DNA from: Zopfochytrium polystomum
Taxonomy: Eukaryota > Chytridiomycota > Chytridiomycetes > Chytridiales > Chytridiaceae
Direction: 5' to 3'
Assembly: GCA_025765615.1 (NCBI GenBank)
Contig: JAIVFJ010000036.1
Coordinates: 353,740-417,739, forward strand
Length of the DNA: 64,000 bases
The position numbers were made by a program, and so were the translations under genes. The notes beneath the pieces are model-generated. The model did no database searches. It saw nothing but the letters and a program-made list of their open reading frames with translations, and was not told the origin of the DNA. Position 1 is the first letter of the stretch. Every line of letters begins with the position of its first letter. Below, in pieces: positions 1 to 12,498 of the stretch.

Positions 1-166
1 GCGAGAGAGAAAACTCTCTCTCGCTCTCTCTCTCTCTCTCTCTGTGTATGAGAACGCGAAGACAGAGGGAAAAGCAGGCAGGAGGAAAATTTTAACTTTG
101 CGCTACTTTAATCTGGTGGAGTTTGTCATTCTTGTTATTTTACTTATACCATTTTCTGTCTTTCTT

Positions 167-202
<36 letters not shown>

Positions 203-790
203 GCTTTTTCCATCACTTTATTGGGCGTTCACTTTCGATCCTACTTCAGCAAAAAACCAAGTTGGCTTTTCCGGAGAGAAGGGAAAGAGAAGGCAGCCCG
301 TAAAAGCGGAATTGAAAAACACAAAGGCAGCTGAAGGAAAAACAGAAAGAAGTAGTTGCACTTTGGGGCTGAAGGTATGAGGCTATATAAAAACTGCAAT
401 AACCCACATGGCAACTCTTTTTTCCGATTTTTTCGCCGTCTGCGCGCGCTGCCACGCAATCGGCAATGTGAAGATTAGGGTGTCCTTCGCCAAAGCCATA
501 GAGAAGATAAAACCATAGAGTGGGGGGATGCTCTAGGTGGCAAAAGGACGATGGGGTGCTGGTGAAAGGTAAACGCAAGTGGGTAGAGCAACCAAGAAGG
601 TAAGAAGAAAATATGAAAATGAAACACCTAACCAAGACTATTCATCCATCAATCAGAAAAAAAATCAAAAAAAAATCCCGTGTCAGACCCATGCTGACAC
701 TCTAAACGAGTAACGACCATCCGAAAAAAAACGTGGCTCCACTCGTCCGAGCACCACAACAACTCAAAGGACGCATAGAGGGGGTGTTGC
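1..790. repeat. Low-complexity intergenic DNA with a CT tract and a 30-T tract
   Basis: Positions 1-44 are GA/CT dinucleotide repeat and 172-201 are an uninterrupted run of 30 T. The rest is A- and T-rich with no coding signal on either strand; the short ORFs here are low-complexity. The stretch just before 791 is the 3' flank of the minus-strand transporter gene. Confidence 0.7.
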
Positions 791-2703
791 TTACAACAGG
801 CAGCCAGCGACGGCGGCGGTGATCCAGGTCGAGAAGGTACCCGTGATCATAGCCGACAGGGCGAGCGCGGCGAGGTCACCCTTGCGGGACGGAGCCATAG
901 TGCCGAGGGTACCAATCTGGATACCGATAGACGAGAAGTTGGCGAAACCGCAGAGGGCGAACGCAAGGAGGCGGAGGGTACGGGGCTGGAGGTTGCCGTT
1001 AGACGGGAAGGTGCCGTCCGGGCCCGAGACGTTGCTGTACGCGTACGAGTACAGGTCGCTGTAAGCGACAAACTCGTTTGCGACCATCTTGGTGGCCATG
1101 AACTCGGCCGACTTGCGCGAGTCGTACGGGCTGATGCCAATGCAGAGCGAGATGGGGTAGAAGACGTACGACAGGATGAAGGCGATCGAGATCCACTCGC
1201 CGCTGAGCCAGTTGTGCACGTCGATCATGTCAAAGACCCAGCCGACGACGTAGTCCGCGAGTGCGTACAGGGCGACGATGGAGAGGAGTGCGCCAGAGAT
1301 GAGCAGGATAAGCTGGATGCCGGTGGCGGCACCGTTGCCGGCGGCGTGGAGCAGGTTGGCGTCCTTCTCTTCGTTCTCGGGGATGGTGACTTTGCCCTTG
1401 GTGAGCGAGGCCTCCTTCTCGGGCATGCGGAGCTTAGAGACGAGCAGCGAGCATGGGACGGACATGACACAGGCGGTGAGCAGGGCAGAGGTGGCTTCCG
1501 GGGAGTTGCCGGTGTAGTTGACGTACGCGAGCAGGACGGAACCGGCAATGGTAGCGAAACCAGAGGTCATGGTAGAGTGGAGCTCGGCGAGGGTCATGTA
1601 CTCGACGAAGGGGCGGACAAGCAGGGCAGACTCGCCCTGGCCGACGAAGGGCGAAGCGGCGGCGACAACCGACTCGGCACCAGAGGTGTCCATGACGCGC
1701 ACCATGAGCCAGGCGAACTTGCCGATGACGTACTGCATGGCGCCGATGTAGTAGACGATGGAGATGATGGAGCAGAAGAAAACAATGGCGGGCAGGACAG
1801 AGACGGCGAAGGTGAACTGGAACGGGTTGTTGCTGTTGGATCCGAACAGGAACTCCAGACCGAAGCGGGAGAAGCCAAGGAAGCCGGTAACCATCTGGGA
1901 AATGAACTTGAAGATGTTCACGCCGACCTGAGTGCGAAGGACGAAGATGGCGATGATGAACTGGAACAGCAGACCGACGGTGACAGTGCGCCACTTGATG
2001 GCCGCACGGTCAGCAGAGGTGAGGTAGAGGAGACCCAACATGATGATCAGACCAGCGAACGACTGGAAGCGCTGACCAATGTTGCCCTTCTCGCTGGTTG
2101 GAGAGGCGACAATGGTGATGATGAAGCAGGCAGCGACAACGGCACCAACGATTAGGTTCTGCACCAACTCCGACATCTTCCCGCTGACGGCACCGAACGT
2201 GGAGTCCCATACTTTTCCGAGAGGGGCTATTGGGAGCGGGTGGAATGGTGAGCCCATCCATCATTTCGAAGCGCGGACAAAAAAGGGCACACTGACCATA
2301 GATGACTTTTGAGGGTGAGACATGCTTAGCGAGCATGCGAAGGGTGATCAGGCAGTACATGACAATGGCGAATTCATAGCCGTTCTGCAGGAAGGATTGG
2401 CGTCAGTAAGGGGGAGGGAGACACGAGGACTCTCCAACAAAACAGAAGACAGAAGGGTCACACGACGCCTGGCAATCCAAAACGAACCTTGCCCTTGCCC
2501 TTGACGAGGAGGAGGACAAAGTAGACGGTGAGGACGATCCACACGGCAAGATAGATCAACGCGGATTGCGTGGAGCGCTTGCCAAAGGCGGGCTTGTCCT
2601 TGGCGGCGGCATCGTCGCCGTCGACCAGCTTGGCGGGGATGTCGTCGACGGGTGCGGCCACCTCGACGTTGACGACTTCGTCAATCTTCTTTTCGTCGGT
2701 CAT
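791..2703 (-). CDS. Concentrative nucleoside transporter (CNT/SLC28 family)
   Basis: Ion-coupled nucleoside uptake carrier of the plasma membrane. Three exons join in phase: 2488-2703, 2297-2384 and 791-2226 (introns 103 and 70 nt), giving 579 residues and a TAA stop. The first exon encodes an acidic N-terminus and one membrane segment, the second another hydrophobic stretch. The third holds the CNT core: about ten hydrophobic segments, the family hallmark FVGQGESALLVRP near residue 320, and a conserved late segment with NEFVAYSDL. The length fits eukaryotic CNTs. The internal methionine at 2257 is not the start, because the upstream exons supply the N-terminal membrane segments and close the frame. 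The first intron has a GTTCGT donor. Substrate choice (purine or pyrimidine) and H+ or Na+ coupling cannot be read from the sequence. Confidence 0.93.
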
Positions 2704-4788
2704 TTCGATTAAAGGTGCAGCTGCTGCTGTAGGAGGCAGGAGGAATGAGTCAATTAATCAGACAATGTGTTGAGGGTTGAGACTCTAGATAGAGCGAGAG
2801 GTGACGAGCTGACCGAGGAGGGATGACGGAGGCGAGCAGTCGGGGGCTGGGCGTATTTAAGAACCTTGTTGGGTGGTGGTCTGCTGTGGTACAATTAGGA
2901 TTCTAGGAAAAAAAGAAAGCGAAGTAAAAACGGAAATAGATAAGACAAGGACGCAGGCAGCATTTATACGACCCCCTTCAAAAAAAAAAAAAACAAATAA
3001 ATAAATAATAATAAAGCAATGACATTGAACCAAAATTGTCAAAAAAAGCGGAAAAAGAAGGGTTGGTTCCAACGGAGAAAAAAAAAAGAAAGCAAGTAAG
3101 AAAGAGAACGCAGAATGGGCTGGGGACTGAGAGACGCGACTGGTAGAGAGAGCATGATCATACTCTCTATCTTTTTCTTTTTTTTTTTTCTTTTAGGTTG
3201 TCGAATGATTGCCTTTTTTGGCAATCACCCGCTCTCTGACCAACCAAAACTGTTTGGAAAGAGCGCTATCGAAGGGCCGCTCACACATGTCTGTCTTTCT
3301 CGATAAAAACAGATAAAACATAGCACGAGGTCGAAATCACAAAAGAGAGAGGGAGAAATAATTTTTTCACTCTTCGCGGTAATCGTCAGCGTTTCCAAGC
3401 AGATCAAAGGTCGAAGACAAGCAAATGGCGGTCCAAAAGAAGCCGACAAATAAAAAAATTCCATTTCCTTCGTGACAAAGATCGGAGGAAAACAGACCCA
3501 CACCTTTTATCGCCCTGTTGACGTATGCCTAATTTCTGCGGAGCTCCTTGGCCAATTTCAGGGGGGGGACGCAACGCAACATGCTTCATTAAAGGCCGAA
3601 TAGGAAAACATTACAGCCAAACTGGATAAATGTCGGGACACCTGCGACTGAGGTTTCCTCATCCCAGCCGAACGCGTCCCTTGTTTCTTGTTTGACGCAC
3701 CCAGGAATCTTATCAAGCACACCGAAAGGATTGTTTCACCGAGCGAGTATGGAAACTTGCCCATCCCTTTGGGGGGGATTGCTTGGCCAGCGCAAACAAA
3801 CATGGCTTTGTCAAAAAAGTAATCCCTTTCCGTTCACCTGGGCATTCTCGGAGAATTTTTGGCCAAACCTCCTTGTCAAATAGGGTGAGTGCAACATCAC
3901 TGTTTGTCCAAAGAATTGATCGAAACGACGCGGCAACCACACCCCCAAGGTTCGTACCCTCTCCACCACCCGAACCCAGCTCCAACCCCAAGCCCCACTC
4001 CAACCCAGATGCAGATGATTACCAACCTTGATACCTAGAAATGTTTGCTACTTTAGAGAGGTGCAAGATCCTCCGTGAGATTGTCAATATTATGATGCAC
4101 ACACAGCACCACAAGCCCAACTCCCTTCCCTCTCTCCTCCTCTTACGGCCCTTCGGCCCTCCCAACGATCCGCCAGGCGTCGCGATCGATCTTATAGAGA
4201 GAGGCGAAGGCGTGATGGGCTCTGGAGCTCAACCGGTCGCCCCCTGCCGTGGTCATTTTGCTGTAACGATTCTAACAGAAAACAGTTCTTCAACCACAGA
4301 TTTGCCCGTCTGCTTGCCTATGTGCGATTGCCACTTTTCTTACAATGTTGACTTGCGAAAGAGTTCGAATAAATTGTTTTCTCCAACAACTATTGACCTG
4401 CTTCCGGAGTGTCGGGATGGGAGGGTTAACCTGCGACTTTCAGTTCGAGATAGATCAGCGCGGAGTTGATCAACGGCAGGTTGAGCGACTGAGAACTAGC
4501 TTGCTATTGAAAGAGACCGATTTCAACGATCCAGCAAGAGAGATAGTACAATTCGTAACATTTGACAGCGAAAGATGTTACGGCGGAGAACTTGCAAGGG
4601 GTAGAAGTAAGCACAAACCAAGCGAAAAAAAAAAAAACAAAAAAAACAATACAGCTAGGAGAGTGTGTGGGAAAAGTCAGAATGGGCGAACAACGCAACC
4701 CAAATCAAACAAGAAAAAAAAAAAAAAGTGGAATATCAAATAAAGAAGGACAGCACGACCGCCATCCGGTGAAATAAAAAAAAATTAT
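2704..4788. other. Intergenic, no recognised gene
   Basis: About 2 kb between the transporter start and the DGAT2 stop. It holds A/T-rich tracts near 2980-3000, 3180-3195 and 4626-4735, and short ORFs on both strands with no motif I recognise. A minus-strand stretch at 3558-4003 has moderately protein-like composition but no convincing domain. A decayed gene is possible there and unproven. Confidence 0.5.
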
Positions 4789-6798
4789 TCAAGCTGCAAA
4801 CTGCATGTCACGGACGCGATTCTTGAAGAACGTGTCCTTGTGCGCGTCGTAGAGTTTGGTGAGTTCTTTGAGGTACCTGTAGGTTGTTGTGTGGGTTAGT
4901 GCGCTGAAAGGAAACGTGACGAAACGGCGATCGACTTAACTGGTTGTGAAGCTCTTCGACCTGTTCCTCGGTGGGTTTCTCGACTTTTCCCACCTTCAAC
5001 GGTGCGCCGACTGAAAAAATACCCCACATCGTCAGACAAAGAACGCGCCGGGCGTCGCTCTCCAAGCGGCACAATAAGAAAAACAGACAACTCACCGACA
5101 GTGACGAGCTCCACCCTGTGCGGCAACAGCCCGAACCGTCCCTTGAACGCCGGAAACGCAAACTTGGCCACCTTCAGCGTGAACGCCGATACCTTCCTAA
5201 CGAACGGCGTGTCGACGCGCTCGTACAGGTCGTTTTCGCCAAACGTGATGACGGGGACCAGCGCGGCGCCGGTCGTGAGCGCGAGGCGGGCGAACCCTTT
5301 GCGCTTCTTGACGACGAGGTCCAGCGTGCCCCGAGCCATGAGGGCGTACTCTTCGGCGCCGCCAATGAAAATGAACACCGCCTTGCCGGTCCGGCGGGAC
5401 GCGTGGTGAGGCTTGTGGTGGCTGTTGTCAGAGTCGTGCGTCTTGCTGCGCGACTCGCGGCGGGTGTGGCCGCCGAGGTGCGACTCGAGCGATTTTCGGT
5501 CCACGGGCACCATCCCGATGGAGAGGATAAATCTGGAATTGGTGGGGGGTGAGAGACTGGATGTAGAAGTAGGCAATACATAACAAGTCCACTCAACTCG
5601 CGCCAGATTGGAATGTTGAAGTTGACGGGAAGCGTGCTGCCAGTGAATTCAATGCCGGGAAATAGCTTCGGAATCACTTTTGCGTTGGAAGTGATGTTGG
5701 CGAACACGCCCAGAAGGTACACCTTTAGGGATGAGCACAAGGAGGGGAATCATATTTTAGTTTCATTTCGTCCCGTTGGGCGAACACGCTTTCCCAGAAG
5801 TCAGTTTTTCCATTCTGAAAATGTCTTCTGGGGCAAGAATTGCACGTACCCCGTGAGGGTGGCCACACATGATGTAGTTCTGGTCCGGTGGCAGCTCAGC
5901 CGTCTTCACGACGCGCGCCTTAAAGTAGTTTCGGAAATGGTTCCAAATTGGAAGGTTGTAAAACCAATGACCGAACTAATAAAACGGGAGAACAGGAAGG
6001 AATTGAGCGACGAAACAGTAACATCCAGACGGGGGAGAGAAATCTTACTGGAGTGATTCCCCATCCTCGCTCTTGGGCACTCCGAGCGTCCACCAACAGC
6101 AGCCAGGCGCAGTAAGTGCCAAGCAGTGTCAGGGTCGTCGCGGGGGCCCAAATCAGCCCAATGATGGCAAGAATCGGAAAGACGACTATGAGGGTGATTG
6201 AGACGGACCACCTTGATTGGAATTCAGGTGTTCATTAGCTTGGGTATGTGGAAATGGGGGTTGAGGGAGGGTCACGCGAGGAGCCCCCCACACGAGGGCG
6301 GGACGCGTGCAGCCAAGCAGCGCCAGTCCCGAGACAATCGACAACGAAAACAGTGCCCCCAGCATCTTTATCGATAGGCCCTTCCGCCCCTGCCAACTCC
6401 ACTCACCAGAACAGCACGACCGAGCTCTGCAAGATGGGGTCCTCCGGGTGAGGGTGGCCCAAAGGAGGGACGATGGTGCAGCCGGCGGCGGGCGTGTTCG
6501 ATACGCTCTCCGCCTCGTCGTCCTCCTTCTGCGTGGCGTCTGCCACAAAGCCATCGGGTTCGGCGGCGGCGGCCAAGTCTGCGTCGACGATGGCGGTGGT
6601 GGAGGAGGAGGACGACGCGACGGAGGAGGAGGAGCTGAGGCGGCGCTCGTCCAGCAGCGGCATCATCGGCGGCGGCATCGGCAGAGTGGCGGCGCTTACG
6701 GAGGAATCGCAGTCGGAGTCGGACGGCGAGGACAAAGTCGCTGACGACGACGATGACGACGATGACGACGGGGGTGGTGGAGGTGGTGGTGCTGCCAT
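4789..6798 (-). CDS. DGA1: Diacylglycerol O-acyltransferase, DGAT2 type
   Basis: Makes triacylglycerol from diacylglycerol and acyl-CoA at the ER and lipid droplet. Seven exons close exactly in phase: 6407-6798, 6049-6211, 5850-5975, 5598-5722, 5096-5532, 4941-5010 and 4789-4876, for 466 residues. The N-terminal 130 residues are Ser/Pro/acidic low complexity. A hydrophobic hairpin follows (residues about 135-180), then PIWNHFRNYF and the catalytic-site motif GHPHG at the end of exon 3. After that come FPGIEF, NFNIPIWRE, IGGAEEYALMARGTLDL, RKGFARLALTTGAALVPV and FGENDLYE, all DGAT2 signatures, and PTEEQVEELHNQYL near the C-terminus. An Arg/His/Ser-rich loop of about 30 residues sits just before the IGGAEE block and is longer than usual. 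Exon 2 uses an AAG acceptor after a 195-nt intron that contains a GCTAATG branch-like site. Confidence 0.95.
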
Positions 6799-7535
6799 TA
6801 ATTATTATTGTCGGGTTTTTTGTTTCTCCCATTTTTCCTTTTCGCTAAAATGGCTTTGTTCCCCCCATGTTTTTGCAAAAATGTTTTTGCAATCCGCCAC
6901 CTCGGTGGAACTCTTCCCTCGTCAAATCGCTTCTTCATTTGTGTTGCCTCCGACTCCACCCGAACGACGGAGGGAGGTGGTGGTGGCTGGGCCACGCCCC
7001 CCTCCTTCTTCCGACTGAGTTGCTCCGCCCCGCCCCCCGCTCCACCCCCACACAGCAACGAACGAACAAAGAGGAGTTTTGCTCCATTGTGAATATTCAG
7101 AGCACATTGCTGTGTTCAGGTGGAGGAAGCATTGTTGCTTATTGTTGCTTAAGAAGGCAATCCGCCGTTTGGCTTAAGGATATCAGAGGCTGTGGATTAT
7201 AATAATCGACTCATTTATTCCCATCTTTCTCCGGTGCAATTCAAACGTATTTTTAGGAGATTTTCATGTTAAAAACATACAGGAGTAGCCTTCAAAGTTG
7301 CGTTGCGCTTTTGTGGCTTTCCAAGAACTTTTTTTTCTTTGCCGAAGCAAATATCCTTGCCAACCACAGTTGTCAAACAATATTATAAGCCTTTCCCGAA
7401 AAAACTCATGCAGCCGTTTGCATGACGCCTGGGTATTTCCTCGATCGAGCTCGGGACATGAAATTGAGCAATACTACCTGGTGAGGTACGCAATCGCATA
7501 CCACACAAATCCTGGTTTGAAAGTAAGCTTGTCGT
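6799..7535. other. Intergenic region between divergent genes
   Basis: Holds the presumed upstream regions of DGAT2 (minus) and the F-box-like gene (plus). It is T/C-rich with no coding signal I trust. The overlapping ORFs at 6800-7100 are composed of low-complexity Phe, Pro and Ser codons. Confidence 0.5.
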
Positions 7536-9084
7536 ATGCTCATTCTCCTCCGCGCCGTCACCATCGACGCGATCGCCGTAACCACACTCCGCCTCGCTGC
7601 CACCTGCCGCAAGATGCGGCAGCACATCCTCCTCAACCGCCGCGTCTGGCTGCGAAAGCTGCGCAGAACCGCCCTCGCCGCCGGCGTGCCTCCGCCGGCT
7701 TCGGATCACTGCGAACACGGCATCCGCGGCGGGGCTGGGCCTCTTTTGCGCTGTCGCCGCAGTCCCCGTCCACCAGCTCGTCGACTTTGTCTTCCGTATC
7801 GACCCCGACGTACCCAGCCCTCCGCTCCTCGAGTGGTCGCTGCTCGTTGGCGAACGGGTCGATGCCCTCCCGCCTCTTACGCCGGAACCCCCCGACGATG
7901 CCGGACGGGACGGCCGTTGGGTTCCGTCGCGGAGGATACTTCACGTGCACTCCGAGACCGACAAAGCGATTCCGTGCCACTTTTCCTCAGCGTGGGGACT
8001 GCTCGTTCCCGTTGGAGACCCGTTTTTGAATGAGGACACGTCTTCTGCCGGCGTGTACCCCTGGAACTTGTTTGACCCGACCAGCGATCGCTTCTTCCCA
8101 CTTTCGGCACGGTTTAGTCCGGGGAGAGCATTCCAGTTCCCGGGAACCGATCTCCTTGTCGTTTTTACCGATTGGTACAAAGCTTCCATACTCCGTTGGA
8201 ACAATGTAAAAAAGGACCTTTTGCCGGACAGGGGTTTGTCGAAAAGCTTTTGCGCCCTTGTGCAAAAGGCATTCGACAGCAATTTCTTCCCGCGTCCGTC
8301 TTCCTTCAGAGGCAACCCCACGGTCGGTGATCCTTCCATGAACCTTTCGGAAGCGGACAGAATCTGGTTCTTTCAACGATTCGTCGGCCTCCTTTTTCGT
8401 CACAATGACTCTGCAAAGCAAGTGTTACTTCGACTGAACGAGTCCTCCTCAGCTTTTGAACTTGCATCGTCCAAAGACATTTCCAATCATACGTACAACC
8501 AATTTGCCGGATGGGGGGTCGGCTTTCTGTCAAACTCGTCGTTCTCGACGTCTAATCCTCAAGTAGGAGGCTTCGCGCGACTTCCGCAGGTGGCTTCAGA
8601 GGTTCCGATGGAAAGGGCGGGAATGGCATTTAACCTCTACCATTCGACTCTGGGGGCAACGAGGCTCGCTCTCTTATCCCAACCGAATGCTTCCCGTGAG
8701 TCGGACCTCTTCCTCTATCGCCTGCAGACAACTTCCTCGAACCAGACAGAGACGCGTCCGATCCAGCCAGAGTTGGACCAGGTCCACTTTGTCGAACCGT
8801 TTCATCTCGGCGGTGTATGCGCGATGCGTCTGGACGACACCCGGCTCCTTGTCAGTAGAACGGATCCAGCGGACCCGACCTGGGTCGGTGAAGTGCCGCT
8901 CTGCTGCACGGGGGATTTGGTGAAAGGAAGGTGGACGTCTGTGTTTATCGAAAATTTTTCAGAGTCCGTCCCTGCAATCGTCTTTGCGGAGGATGCGTGG
9001 ACGAATGAGGAGTCGGGAATCACACTGAGGAAAGAGCGGTGCTTTGTGACATGTTGGGGCGGCGCACAGGAAACAGTCTATTGA
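7536..9084 (+). CDS. F-box-like protein of unknown function
   Basis: The N-terminus carries TLRLAATCRKMRQHILLNRR followed by WLRKL, a pattern like the second half of an F-box. It recurs in the decayed copy at 9673-9910. F-box proteins link targets to SCF ubiquitin ligases. The opening ORF shifts to the +1 frame near 7731-7734, where a run of four G follows GGC. Removing one base there joins the F-box-like part to a long C-terminal region for about 515 residues and a TGA stop. The C-terminal 440 residues look folded and match no family I can name. No intron with good splice sites explains the shift, so an assembly indel is likely. The true start may lie upstream of 7536, because the usual LPxxV opening of an F-box is not visible. 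Confidence 0.6.
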
Positions 9085-9112
9085 GTGTGGTTCCCTGGAC
9101 TTGAGTCTCTGT

Positions 9113-9133
9113 AAAAAAAAAAAAAAAAAAAAA
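9113..9133. repeat. Poly-A tract
   Basis: 21 consecutive A just downstream of the F-box-like gene stop. Confidence 0.9.
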
Positions 9134-9672
9134 TTTTGGTTGCTAAACGCTTGTACACCTGTACATGTAAAAAAAAACAAAAAACGTTTCAAGAAATACC
9201 TGCATGCAAATGCGCACCACGCCTTTCGTGGACATCCCCAGCGCTGGGCTGAACTGCTACCAATTACTTAAATCAACTCAGGGACCTCTTGTTCAAATTT
9301 TGACGCTCAGCATCTGAATGCTGATGTCAAATTCCTCTCGCAATAATAGCAAGTGCTGGACTCACTCTGCTAACGGTTTTGGTTTGCATCGCCCCATCCG
9401 TTATGAGCTGTCTGGGGCTGGATAGCTTGCGGACGCGGAGTGCGCAATGGACGGGCGGGACGATAGACTTCCAGCGATGGAGACGATGACAGAATTACTC
9501 GTACTTTTTCTATCTCGCACAATCGTTTTAATGATGGCAGTGAAGGCAAGAACAGCCCTGATGCCCTTAGCAAACCTCGTGTGAGCCGCTGGCACGGCCC
9601 GATGAAGGCAGAATCCTGTCAACAAGTGTGGCTCAGATGCGGTGAATACTGCACAACAACTTCCGTTCGGTC

Positions 9673-10335
9673 TTGTTTGTCCGTCATGGCCCAGTTGACG
9701 CGATCGTCACCGAGATCGCCGTCGCCGCCGACACCTGCACCGCCCTGCGCCTCGCCGCCACCTGCCGTTGCGTACGGAGGAACATCCTCTTCAATCGTCG
9801 CCTTTGGCTCCGCAAGCTTCACCGCGTCGCCCAGACTGTTGGCATTCCTCCGCCGGCGCCGAGACAGCATACGGCCAAAGACAGCAGCGCCACTACTAGG
9901 CCTGCTCTGCACGCTGCAGGCTTGTCAACTGTCTTTGGCGGCCATGTGTTTTGCTCCACCGTCTTCATCTTGGGCGCCTTCGCGGCGCGCGCTTGAGATG
10001 GCTTCACGGGTTTTGCCCTCGCCGCGCTGCTGGTGATACCATGCTTGGTTGCACCAACGGCTGGCCTTCTGTTTTCCCGCGATCGAAAAATTGCGGTTGG
10101 AGGTTCCGGTGCCCAGTTTGCCTTGTTACCAATCGAGGCATGGACTCGATTGGTAAAACCGAGGTTACGCTTTCTTTGTGGACAGCTTTGTTGGCAGACG
10201 GCGTGGGCGACGTGGCGGAGCACGGAGCCAAAGCAGCAGTTGGGAAAGCATCTTCGTATCACTCAAAGACATTGGAGAGCTCTCCCACCGCCCTTACGTA
10301 GCAATCCACGCCTGCAAAATCTATGGTTTCTTTAA
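9673..10335 (+). pseudogene. Decayed paralogue of the F-box-like gene
   Basis: The translation from about 9700 contains TALRLAATCRCVRRNILFNR then WLRKLHRVAQ and GIPPPAP, clearly related to the gene 2 kb upstream (LRLAATCRKMRQHILLNRR, WLRKLRR, GVPPPAS). Downstream, weakly similar stretches lie in different frames (for example MIPCLVAPTAGLLF at 10033) with stops between them. No open frame of useful length remains. Tandem position and similarity suggest a local duplication that decayed. Transcription of the fragment cannot be judged. Confidence 0.6.
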
Positions 10336-10480
10336 TTATACAAGTAGGAGAGGGGCTTCCGACTGCCACAGAATCACAGCCGTAAGAGTGGAGAAACGCG
10401 GGAACTTTCGGTCTGCGTCCATCATTCCCACCGAATACGCAAATTTTTCAGAACGCGGTTCAGATTCCAGGTCACAGCGA

Positions 10481-11717
10481 TCAGCTGTTGACCAACAGCC
10501 TGGCCGCCAACACTGGCCCAAGCTCGGGCGAGCGATTCGCTTCTCCATTTCCAGCACCGAAGGTGGCGACGCTCGTGAACCGCGCCCCGTTGGTCAGCTT
10601 GCGCTGCCATCGGATCTCTCCCGACCGCGGATCGAGGCACACCGCGAGGCCGCTGCCTGCGGCGAACAGGCGCGGCTCGGCGGACGGCCCGTCGCCGGGA
10701 TCCGCGACCAGCCCCGGGACCAACGTGGACGTTGGGCGTGTAGCCCTCCACTGAGGGGATCATCTTGAGCCAGACGATATCGCCGGACAGCATGTCGAAC
10801 AGTCGCAGCATTGCACCGGCCCAAACAAGCGCGCGGCCGGTTGTCGGAAAGGGATAAATGCCCGTGTGTTGACTGCCCGGCACCCTGTAGCCCAGATCGA
10901 ATTTCGGCGCACCCGGCAGGTCCTGGCCCGTGGCAGGGTCGACTTGAAAGACCTCTCGTCGAGCCACCACGACGAGACGGTCGGCTTGCGCAGTGGGGCC
11001 GTCACCGGACCCTGCCTTCTTCGACTCCGACTGCGAGAAAATCGCCGGTACAGTGCCAGGGTGCTGAGATGTGGGGTCGCAGTAGCGTGGACGGTAAAGC
11101 GGTGAGGAGCGCATCGATGCGATGTGGAGTTGCACTATGACGTCTGGAATGCGGGATGCCCAGATTTGCTTCCCGTTGAGCGCATTGAGAGCAAAGAGGA
11201 CGCCTAGGCCTCCAACATAGAGCACACCGTCCTCCAAGAGTACGGTGGGATTCCCACCGAGATCTCGGTGGAAGAAGTTCCACTGCTCGATCCCGTCGGA
11301 AAGCCGAAGGCCATTCACCTGGCAGTTCACGGCACACACGACAAGGTTTCGCAGGAACGAGGCTTCGTCATCCTTGCCGGCTTCGCTGGTGTACCATGCA
11401 GACTCGACGGCCTGATCGGCGAGGATGCCAGTCTCTGTTGTGGCGGTCGGGCGACCGCCGTTCTTCTTTGGCTCTGCCGGCTTCCAGGCGATGGCGCCGG
11501 TGCGGGCGTCGAAGGCGACGAACTGCTTCCCGACGACAGCGATGATGTTGCCGGTGGGAGGATGGGCAAGCAGGGCGTTGGAGTAGTGGTGAATCTTGTT
11601 GGCCCCTTGTACGACAGCGCGCCAGACGATGGCGCCGTCGGCCTTGCTGACGGCGACGACGTGCTCGCTCTCGACGCCGGTGAGGTAGATGTGGTCGTCG
11701 AGGGGCGGCATCGTCAT
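10481..11717 (-). CDS. PQQ-repeat beta-propeller protein
   Basis: Repeated motifs of the PQQ/quinoprotein-like propeller run along the protein: DGAIVWRAVV, TGAIAWKP, DGIEQWNFFH, NGKQIWASRI, SGDIVWLKMI and SGEIRWQRKL, each at the end of a presumed blade. No signal peptide is seen. The frame runs cleanly from the ATG at 11717 to about 10725, then continues in another frame to a stop at 10481. Removing one base near 10718-10725 (CACGTTGGTCCC on the coding strand) restores a 411-residue product ending LAARLLVNS. Without the correction the ORF runs to 10422 with an Arg-rich tail unlike any propeller. Whether it binds PQQ or is only a structural propeller is unknown. A decayed copy of its 3' half lies at 55.0-55.8 kb. 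Confidence 0.75.
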
Positions 11718-12490
11718 TCTCTTTTATTGTTGCTCTTTGTTTTCGCAGCAAGCGCGGAGCATTGTTGATTATTTACGCGAAAAAGGAAGGAGAGCAAACA
11801 AAAAAGGAAGGAGGGAACAAAAAAAAAAAAAAAAAAAAAAAATCAAACAAAAAGAGCAAAAACAGAGTTTGCTCTTTATTTTCGAGCACGTTTCAGATTG
11901 CACCCCGTTTGCCCTTTGAAGGCGAGACAATTATTATAAATATTCATTCTGCATTCGAACCCTCTCCCCCCCCAAACGGGGTCCAGTTGAAATTTTTAGT
12001 GCGATCGAACAAAATATTTTTGCAACGGGGCACGCCGCCGCCCACCCACCACCCACCCACCACCCCCCACCCAGCCAGGCTTTGTTGTTGCGTAAATAAA
12101 TAAAAACGCGAGTCGAGTCAGTCGCATGGTCTCGTGAAGGTTAGCTACGGGAAGGAAGACAGGAAGACCCCCCCGAAACAAGAACAAAGAAGACGAAAAC
12201 GAAGAAAACCCTAACAATCGTGAAGGACAAAAAAAAAAAAAAAAAAAAAAAAGAAAAGAAGCGAAGCAGACGGTCGTCCTTTCGCGGCCTCGCAAATTTG
12301 GAACCCATATCGAATATTTGCATCGCGTGGTATGAATCAAGTAAGGGTCGGGGAAGGAAGGAAGGAAGGAAGTAGGCAAGGCCCCCGTCCGCCTTCCCTC
12401 CCTCCCTCCCTCCCTCCCTCCCCACACCTGTTGTCCCACACCGCCAACCCCCCCTCTCACTCACTCACCCCCCCTGCCTCATTCATCCAT
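11718..12490. other. Intergenic with A tracts and a CCCT repeat
   Basis: Poly-A runs at 11819-11842 and 12229-12252, a GGAA tract at 12353-12372 and CCCT repeats at about 12395-12423. I see no coding region. Confidence 0.6.
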
Positions 12491-12498
12491 TGATAGGA

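Noticed and set aside
1214..2155. 313-residue plus-strand ORF
   Set aside because: Antisense to the nucleoside transporter core; Gly/Asp/Glu/Arg-rich composition is what the reverse complement of GC-rich coding DNA gives, with no domain.
4041..4743. ORFs of 130-142 residues after 4041
   Set aside because: No motif, partly A-rich low complexity, and no splice or start context that supports them.
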